A DNA stretch of 64,000 nt from UBA3792 sp946185305. GTDB lineage: Bacteria; Bacillota; Clostridia; Christensenellales; CAG-138. The notes beneath the pieces were generated by a model. The model was not told the origin of the DNA. It did no database searches and saw nothing but the letters and a program-made list of their open reading frames with translations. A program made the position numbers and the translations under genes. This document shows positions 59,201-64,000 of this stretch, in pieces. Location of the stretch: NCBI GenBank assembly GCA_946185305.1, contig CAMHJE010000002.1, positions 1-64,000 of the forward strand. The letters are read 5' to 3'. How positions within the stretch are numbered: position 1 is the stretch's first letter; each line of letters opens with the position of its first letter.

Positions 59201-59719
59201 GCGCTGCGCGCATTGCCCCGCGCCCTCGATCTGCTCGCAGCGTTCATAGCCCGCCGCGATCAAATCCGCCAGCAGCGCGCGCGGATCGTGCTCCTCCCCG
59301 ACCGAAACCGTCTTTAGTTGCGACAAAAATGTCGCAGGTGGAGCCAAACGCTCCATCAGCGCCTCGGCGCAGGTGACGATCAGGCTTTCGGTGCCGAGCG
59401 CAAGGCGCGACAAAACGGCAAGCCGCTGCGCGCGGCGCTCGGTGGATACAGCCTGCAGATGCACAAGCGGCAGTTCGCGCGGGAGGTACAGCAGCGCGTC
59501 CGGCGCATAGGCGCGAAGGGCGGCATGGAGCCGCAGCGCCTCCACCTGCGTGGACGCAACGAGCAGCGCCGTCCTGCCCGCGCCGAGCGCGGCCGTGACG
59601 ACGGGGCGGTGCGCTTCGCCGAGGCCGTACACCGCGACGGTGCCGCCCCCGGAGGAAAGCGCGGTATCCAATTGTTTCCAGCCCGCATCCTTGCGGACGG
59701 CCGACAACAGCTCCTTCAT
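56279..59719 (-). CDS. mfd: Transcription-repair coupling factor
   Basis: Removes stalled RNA polymerase and recruits UvrA for repair. The 1146 residues contain the UvrB-like N-terminal module, the RNA-polymerase interaction domain (LVPGDLVVHEVHGIGRFLG), the RecG-like helicase with GDVGYGKTEVA and DEEHRFGV, QLRGRVGRS, and the C-terminal TRCF domain. Full family length. Its ATG overlaps the pth stop (ATGA). Confidence 0.97.
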   Translation of the reverse strand: MKELLSAVRKDAGWKQLDTALSSGGGTVAVYGLGEAHRPVVTAALGAGRTALLVASTQVEALRLHAALRAYAPDALLYLPRELPLVHLQAVSTERRAQRLAVLSRLALGTESLIVTCAEALMERLAPPATFLSQLKTVSVGEEHDPRALLADLIAAGYERCEQIEGAGQCAQRGDILDVFPPQAPYPYRIEFFGDEIDQIRTFDPLTQRSLEQAARAVLPPAFETPQTPDAMARAARLLKNANGFDLQREAWEQRQPCEGADMLVPLLYTEPATLFDYLPGSAVFLLNEPQRILDEAKAAELVFAETVAATLERGEGHRLQGNLLCPADRLAALLDTPHTAAFYALFRTCPALSHHARVSFATEPAPQYLSDLGQLTSELAAMRDKREAVLLYAGEGKTRIAEHLAGTDLPFAEADALTRPPVRGEVLVLGESLPQGFVFPALHLVVLTAYELFGKRPASKAKRKTNALQETDLVPGDLVVHEVHGIGRFLGVEQLTVQNSTRDYLLFAYRGEDRLYIPTDQLDRIQKYIGSDEEHPPQLSKLGGNDWQNRVSKAKESAKKLAVDLARLYAERTENRGFAFSPDNAWQKRMEEAFPYEETPDQAAAIRDVKRDMEAPRPMDRLLCGDVGYGKTEVAMRAAFKAVQDSKQVAFLVPTTILAQQHFATLSARFAEYPVRVACLSRFQSPKEAAEIKKRLSTGEIDIVVGTHALLAKTVVFKNLGLLIIDEEHRFGVNHKEQIKALKGDVDVLTLTATPIPRTLNLSMTGIRDISTMETPPENRFPVQTFVLEYNDAMIAGVLTRELSRGGQAFIISNRVASMPTTAKHFRELLPDARIEFAHGQMPEAELEAVMLRFLNHESDILICSTIIESGVDIPNANTLVVLEADKFGLAQLYQLRGRVGRSTRMAYAYLTVPMSQMVSEVAQKRLLAIREFTQFGAGFRLAMRDLEIRGAGSLLGAEQHGHITDVGYEYYCKLMRQAVAEARGEQSAAEIETSVDAPIDAYIPKAFLPSELHRLAMYKRIAKIDDNDSFTDLLDEFNDRYGDLPDAVMNLMQLSLIRAGARAAGFSDVSIRDGAVTLQYDASAKPDGMRLLAILSEEADARLLAGSPAKIVWRRKKANVAELVKILPQFLYRLKHCILRENDL

Positions 59720-60315
59720 GCCTTATGATCCACCGAGACGGACACGTTCGCCTCGTGCTTCTTATTATATTTCGTCTGCGCGTCTGTGATGCGCCCCGCC
59801 GCGATCAGCTCGGCGGCGTCGGCGGCCTTGTCAAAGACCTCTTCGAGCACCTTTTGCTCGTCCTTGGACGGCTTCTTCAGCACGTAGTCCGCGAGCAGCA
59901 GCGATTCATCCTTGCCGACGCCGATGCGCACCCGCGCAAATTTCTCCGAATGGACGCACGTAATGATCGAGCGCATCCCGTTGTGCGTGCCCGCCGAGCC
60001 GCTGCCGCGAATCCGCAGCGAGCCGATGGGCAGCTCGATATCGTCGTAGAGCACGATCAGATTCTCCGGCGGCAGCTTATAAAAGTTCAAAATCTGCTGC
60101 ACCGCGTCGCCGGAGTTGTTCATATACGTCTGCGGCTTCACAAGGATCGCGCGCGCACCGCCGATCTGCCCCTCGCCGTACACCGCCGAAAAGCCCTTTT
60201 TATTGAATTTCACGCCGTTCTTTTCCGCAAGCCGGTCGATGGCCTGAAAGCCCGCGTTGTGCCGCGTTTTCCGATAGGTAAGGCCGGGATTCCCAAGCCC
60301 CACGATCACAAACAT
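59716..60315 (-). CDS. pth: Peptidyl-tRNA hydrolase
   Basis: Recycles peptidyl-tRNA by cutting the ester bond. The 199 residues open with FVIVGLGNPGLTYRKTRHNAGF including the catalytic histidine (RHNAG), then KPQTYMNNSG, YDDIELPIGSLRIRGSGSAGTHNG. Normal length. It is the first gene of an operon with mfd, a common pairing in Bacillota. Start after AAAGGATAG. Confidence 0.97.
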   Translation of the reverse strand: MFVIVGLGNPGLTYRKTRHNAGFQAIDRLAEKNGVKFNKKGFSAVYGEGQIGGARAILVKPQTYMNNSGDAVQQILNFYKLPPENLIVLYDDIELPIGSLRIRGSGSAGTHNGMRSIITCVHSEKFARVRIGVGKDESLLLADYVLKKPSKDEQKVLEEVFDKAADAAELIAAGRITDAQTKYNKKHEANVSVSVDHKA

Positions 60316-60363
60316 AGTCTATCCTTTCCGCCCCGATGGGACGTGCCTTTTCCATGCCTTTTG

Positions 60364-60424
60364 CCCCACGTTTTGAAAACGTGGGGTGTATTCGTATTAT
60401 AGCAGATGAGCGGAAGAAAAGGAA
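60364..60424 (-). promoter_or_regulatory. Promoter of the pth-mfd operon with a palindrome at the transcript start
   Basis: Minus-strand TATAAT (60396-60401) with a weak -35 TTCCTT (60419-60424), spacing 17. A perfect palindrome CCCCACGTTTT/AAAACGTGGGG (60364-60386) begins at the expected transcript start, so it may be an operator or a 5'-end hairpin. Confidence 0.5.
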
Positions 60425-60525
60425 GTAAAAGTTTCCGAACAAAGCGGACGAAAAGCGGGAGTTCGTCCATTTTGTCCCCATTTTGAAAAGATTGTGACGG
60501 CAAAGCAAACTCCCCCTTCCCCCTC

Positions 60526-60553
60526 TTGCAAATTACAAAAGGTGTGGTATAGT
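60526..60553 (+). promoter_or_regulatory. clpB promoter
   Basis: TTGCAA (60526-60531) and TATAGT (60548-60553), spacing 16, directly ahead of the CIRCE element. Confidence 0.65.
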
Positions 60554-60557
60554 ATGA

Positions 60558-60584
60558 TTAGCACTCGGAGAGCGAGAGTGCTAA
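60558..60584. promoter_or_regulatory. CIRCE element (HrcA operator)
   Basis: Perfect TTAGCACTC-N9-GAGTGCTAA (60558-60566 and 60576-60584) at the expected transcript start, so HrcA should repress clpB without heat stress. Confidence 0.95.
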
Positions 60585-60628
60585 AACGAAACTAACCCAC
60601 ACAACCGGCCCGAAGGGAGGCATGTGAT

Positions 60629-63211
60629 ATGACGGCAAATCAACTGACACAAAAGAGCTTGGAAGCGATCCAGACCGCACAGCGGCTTGCAAGCGAGCGG
60701 CAAAACACGCAGCTTGAACAGCTGCACCTGTTCTATGCGCTGATCGACGAGCAAAGCGATCTCAACGCGCAGCTGTTTGAAAAGCTGGGTGTGGACGTGG
60801 CGCGGCTGAAAAATGAGACGACGCAGGCGCTTTCAGGCCTTGCGTCTTACAGCGGCGGCACCGGCGAGCCTTACGCGTCGCCCGCCTTGAACCAGGCGCT
60901 TAACGCGGCGGAAACCGAAGCCAAGCGCATGGGCGACAGCTATATTTCGGTCGAGCATTTGATGCTCGGCCTGATGGAAAAAGCGGACGCGGCATTGAAG
61001 AAGCTGCTGCGGCAGCACAACATCGACCGGAACCGCTACCTTGCGGCGCTCAAAGAGGTGCGCGGCAACCGGCAGGTGGACACCGACAATCCGGAGGGCA
61101 CTTACGACGTGCTGAAAAAATACGGTCAGGACCTTGTGGAGCTGGCCAAGCAGCATAAGCTGGACCCGGTAATCGGGCGTGACAACGAGATCCGTTCGGT
61201 CATCCGCATCTTGTCGCGCAAAACGAAGAACAACCCGTGCTTGATCGGTGAACCGGGCGTCGGCAAAACCGCGATTGCGGAGGGACTTGCCCTGCGGATC
61301 GTGCGCGGCGATGTACCCGACAACCTGAAGGACCGCCGCCTGTTCGCGCTCGATATGGGCGCGCTCGTTGCGGGCGCGAAGTACCGCGGCGAATTTGAGG
61401 AACGTTTGAAGGCGGTGCTCACCGAGATCAAAAAGAGCGACGGCAAGATCATCCTGTTCATCGACGAGCTGCATACCATCGTCGGCGCGGGCAAGACCGA
61501 CGGCGCGATGGACGCCGGCAACCTTTTAAAGCCGATGCTGGCGCGTGGTGAACTGCACTGCATCGGCGCAACGACGATCGACGAATACCGCAAGTACATC
61601 GAAAAGGACGCGGCGCTTGAACGGCGTTTTCAGCCGGTGATGATCGCCGAGCCGTCCGTGGAGGACACGATCTCGATTCTGCGCGGACTTGAAGAGCGTT
61701 ACGAGGTCTATCACGGCGTGAAGATCCACGACGCGGCGCTGATCGCGGCGGCGACGCTGTCCGACCGGTACATCTCCGACCGGTTCCTGCCGGACAAGGC
61801 CATCGACCTTGTGGACGAGGCGTGCGCCATGATCAAGACGGAAATGAACTCGATGCCGAGCGAAATGGACGAAACCATGCGTAAGATCATGCAGCTCGAA
61901 ATCGAGGAAACGTCCCTAAAGCAGGACGACGATCCCCATTCGCAGGCGCATTTGGCGGAGATCCGCGCACAGCTTTCCAAGCTGAAGGATTCGTTCAACG
62001 AAATGAAGGCGCGCTGGGAGAACGAAAAGGCAGACATCGGCAAGGTGCAGCAGCTGCGCGAGCAGATCGAGCAGGTGCAGAACGAAATCACCTCGGCCGA
62101 GAACGCGTATGATCTGAACAAGGCCGCCGAGCTGAAATACGGCAAGCTGCCGCAGCTGCAAAAGGAGCTGGCCGAACAGGAGGCTAAGGCGCAGTCTCGT
62201 GGAAAGACGCTGCTGCGCGACGCGGTCACCGAGGAGGAGATTGCGCAGATCGTCGCCCGGTGGACGGGTATTCCGGTCTCGAAGCTATTGGAGAGCGAGC
62301 GGCAAAAGCTCCTGCACCTCGACGACGTGCTGCATCAGCGCGTGGTCGGGCAGAACGACGCGGTCAATCGCGTGTGCGACGCGATCCTGCGCTCCCGCGC
62401 GGGGATTCAGAACCCGAACCGGCCGATCGGCTCGTTCCTGTTCCTCGGCCCGACCGGCGTCGGCAAAACGGAGCTGTCGAAAGCCCTTGCCGAAGCGTTG
62501 TTTGACGATGAACGCTCGATGGTGCGTATCGACATGAGCGAATACATGGAGCAATACTCCGTGTCGCGTCTGATCGGCGCCCCTCCGGGATACGTCGGCT
62601 ATGACGAGGGCGGACAGCTGACCGAGGCCGTGCGCCGCAAGCCGTATGCCGTCGTGCTGTTCGACGAGGTCGAAAAGGCGCACCCGGACGTGCTGAACGT
62701 GCTGCTGCAGGTGCTCGACGACGGGCGTATCACCGACGGACAGGGCCGCACGGTCGATTTCAAGAACACGATCATCATTCTGACCTCGAACATCGGCTCC
62801 GACATTCTGTTGGAGGGCATGGACGAAACCGGCGCCTTGAAGCCCGGCGTGGAGGACTTTGTCCGCAGCGAATTGAAGCAGCGGTTCCGTCCGGAGTTCA
62901 TCAACCGTCTCGACGAGATCGCGTTCTTCAAGCCGCTGACCGGCAGCGATCTCAAGTCGATTGTCGATCTGCTGTTCAACGATCTCAAGAAGCGGCTTGC
63001 CACGCGCGGCCTGACGCTGACCGTCACCGACGCGGCCAAGGCATACATCGTCGAAAACGGCTCCGATCCGCAGTTCGGCGCGCGTCCGCTGAAGCGGTAT
63101 ATCCAGTCCCATGCCGAATCGCTGCTGGCGCGGTACATCATCCGCGAATCCCCGGCCGAGGGCACGGCGCTGACGCTCGACGCGGACGAAAACGGGCTGA
63201 CCGTTCGGTAA
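60629..63211 (+). CDS. clpB: ATP-dependent disaggregase ClpB
   Basis: AAA+ chaperone that extracts proteins from aggregates together with DnaK. The 860 residues comprise the N-domain (Clp repeats; TQKSLEAIQTAQRLA), AAA-1 with GEPGVGKTA and IDELHTIVGAGK, the coiled-coil M domain that distinguishes ClpB (about 400-530), and AAA-2 with GPTGVGKTEL and FDEVEKAHPDV. Start after GGGAGG. Monocistronic with a CIRCE-controlled promoter and a long terminator. Confidence 0.98.
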   Translation: MTANQLTQKSLEAIQTAQRLASERQNTQLEQLHLFYALIDEQSDLNAQLFEKLGVDVARLKNETTQALSGLASYSGGTGEPYASPALNQALNAAETEAKRMGDSYISVEHLMLGLMEKADAALKKLLRQHNIDRNRYLAALKEVRGNRQVDTDNPEGTYDVLKKYGQDLVELAKQHKLDPVIGRDNEIRSVIRILSRKTKNNPCLIGEPGVGKTAIAEGLALRIVRGDVPDNLKDRRLFALDMGALVAGAKYRGEFEERLKAVLTEIKKSDGKIILFIDELHTIVGAGKTDGAMDAGNLLKPMLARGELHCIGATTIDEYRKYIEKDAALERRFQPVMIAEPSVEDTISILRGLEERYEVYHGVKIHDAALIAAATLSDRYISDRFLPDKAIDLVDEACAMIKTEMNSMPSEMDETMRKIMQLEIEETSLKQDDDPHSQAHLAEIRAQLSKLKDSFNEMKARWENEKADIGKVQQLREQIEQVQNEITSAENAYDLNKAAELKYGKLPQLQKELAEQEAKAQSRGKTLLRDAVTEEEIAQIVARWTGIPVSKLLESERQKLLHLDDVLHQRVVGQNDAVNRVCDAILRSRAGIQNPNRPIGSFLFLGPTGVGKTELSKALAEALFDDERSMVRIDMSEYMEQYSVSRLIGAPPGYVGYDEGGQLTEAVRRKPYAVVLFDEVEKAHPDVLNVLLQVLDDGRITDGQGRTVDFKNTIIILTSNIGSDILLEGMDETGALKPGVEDFVRSELKQRFRPEFINRLDEIAFFKPLTGSDLKSIVDLLFNDLKKRLATRGLTLTVTDAAKAYIVENGSDPQFGARPLKRYIQSHAESLLARYIIRESPAEGTALTLDADENGLTVR

Positions 63212-63230
63212 AACAAACAGGCAAAGCAAA

Positions 63231-63271
63231 AAAATACAGGTTGTCGCATGACGGCAGCCTGTATTTTCGTT
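63231..63271. terminator. Bidirectional terminator after clpB
   Basis: AAAATACAGG (63231-63240) faces CCTGTATTTT (63258-63267), with further pairing inside the loop; it also lies downstream of the convergent PAP2 gene. Confidence 0.9.
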
Positions 63272-63275
63272 TTCC

Positions 63276-64000
63276 TTATTCCCGTTTCGCCTTCCGGTTC
63301 TCCAGGCGCGTCAGCGCCGCATCGAACCGCGTCGTTCGCCCAAGCCAAAGTCCCAGCTCCGCGACGAGAATCGCGGCGGGCAGATCGACAAGGACGTGCT
63401 GCTTGACCAGCAGCGTCGAGCAAAAGACGAGCATCGAAAAGACGGCCATGACCGGCGCGACCCACTTTGGCAAGCCCTTCGCCTCGAATGCCATGCGTGC
63501 GCAGAGCCAGCTTTGCAGGCAATGCACCGAGGGCAAAAGGTTCGTCGGCGTATCGAGCAGATACACAAGCTGCAGTACGCGGTCGAACACGCCGCCGCCC
63601 GCTGCAGCCGGGCGCGTCAGTGTCGTCGGAAAGACGACGAATACAACGGCGCACAGCAATTTTGCGAGCAGCTCGCCCGCCAGATACCGGCTGCGCAGCG
63701 CCTGTCCCTGCCAGCCGAGCAGCAGCCAGTACGCCGTCCATTGCGCGAATGCAAGCACGTACACCGCAACGGCGGGCGTCCACAGCGGGATCGCCGCGTC
63801 GAGCGGCAGCGAAAGATCGTGCGGTGCAAGCCCCGTCGGGATCAGCTTGGGCGGAAAGTACGTCAGAAAGTGGACAGCCACCGCCGGCAGCACCGTCCAA
63901 AGCGCGCGGCGCGGCATCCGGGTCAGCGCAATCGTAAACCCGCCGCAGACCAGCACGGCGACAAGCGCGGTCAGCACCGTCGCCAAAAGACGATTGTCCG
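63276..64000 (-). CDS. PAP2-type membrane phosphatase, 5' end outside the window
   Basis: At least 236 residues with about six membrane helices. The PAP2-type motifs are present as NLLPSVHCLQSW (PSxH) and STLLVKQHVLVDLPAAI (SxxxxxHxxxD), so a lipid-phosphate phosphatase or phosphotransferase is likely, in the branch related to inositol phosphoceramide synthase-like PAP2 proteins. The reading frame stays open to the right edge, in a continuous hydrophobic first helix, so the start probably lies beyond base 64000. A TTG at 63986 is not convincing. Confidence 0.78.
   Translation of the reverse strand, partial: DNRLLATVLTALVAVLVCGGFTIALTRMPRRALWTVLPAVAVHFLTYFPPKLIPTGLAPHDLSLPLDAAIPLWTPAVAVYVLAFAQWTAYWLLLGWQGQALRSRYLAGELLAKLLCAVVFVVFPTTLTRPAAAGGGVFDRVLQLVYLLDTPTNLLPSVHCLQSWLCARMAFEAKGLPKWVAPVMAVFSMLVFCSTLLVKQHVLVDLPAAILVAELGLWLGRTTRFDAALTRLENRKAKRE

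Noticed and set aside
1..64000. CRISPR arrays, rRNA or tRNA genes
   Set aside because: Looked for regularly spaced repeats and for conserved tRNA arms while reading; none was recognised. A computed scan (tRNAscan-SE, CRISPR finder) would settle it.

Overview
The window comes from a fairly GC-rich member of the Bacillota, class Clostridia. The main signs are the two-subunit glgC/glgD glycogen operon, a CIRCE operator in front of clpB, a fatty acid kinase module (fakA, fakB, plsX), ammonia-dependent asnA, sigma-A promoters of the TTGACA-N17-TATAAT type, lipobox lipoproteins, proline/threonine-rich extracellular linkers and a Tn4451-type serine recombinase. A more exact placement (for example Christensenellales or Oscillospirales) is only a guess. 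I recognised no rRNA, tRNA, CRISPR array or classical riboswitch.

Layout. 0-14.5 kb is mostly housekeeping: an anchored protein plus dus; a patatin plus metallo-beta-lactamase-fold pair; tyrS behind a folded leader; a YczE-like membrane protein; xpt; a BMP-domain protein plus metallophosphoesterase; a MATE exporter; a flavodiiron protein with flavin reductase and two tandem rubredoxins; and an M23 peptidase. 14.6-30.4 kb is an accessory island. It opens with a mobile-element remnant (serine recombinase, TnpW-like and MobC-like genes, possible oriT, no relaxase) and a divergent DUF6076-type gene. Then comes a six-gene, roughly 11-kb minus-strand operon.

That operon is the most interesting part of the window. 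In order of transcription it encodes a degenerate TIR-TM protein, an intact TIR-TM-LRR protein, a giant degenerate TIR-TM-LRR protein, a HEAT-like repeat protein, an HD-RyR protein and a SLOG protein with two pairs of membrane helices. The gaps are 36 nt or less and one pair overlaps by 4 nt. SLOG, RyR, HD and TIR are domains of nucleotide and NAD signalling in bacterial conflict systems, so I propose a membrane-bound, nucleotide-linked surveillance or defence system. The function is inferred.

30.5-46.8 kb holds mscS with an anchored partner; asnA with an AAA ATPase; a repeat-rich intergenic block; a lipoprotein; the tetR-fakA-fakB-GNAT-plsX membrane lipid operon; and a two-component system followed by two lipoprotein paralogues. 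46.8-54.6 kb is the glycogen operon glgB-glgC-glgD-glgA, ending with an adenylating enzyme fused to a carrier domain. 54.8-64 kb has pth-mfd with a parvulin-type foldase lipoprotein downstream, CIRCE-controlled clpB, and a PAP2-type membrane phosphatase running off the right edge.

Several promoters lie so close to the start codon that leaderless mRNAs are predicted (MATE and AAA ATPase genes). A recurring GATTCTC/GAGAATC stem serves as terminator for three unrelated units.
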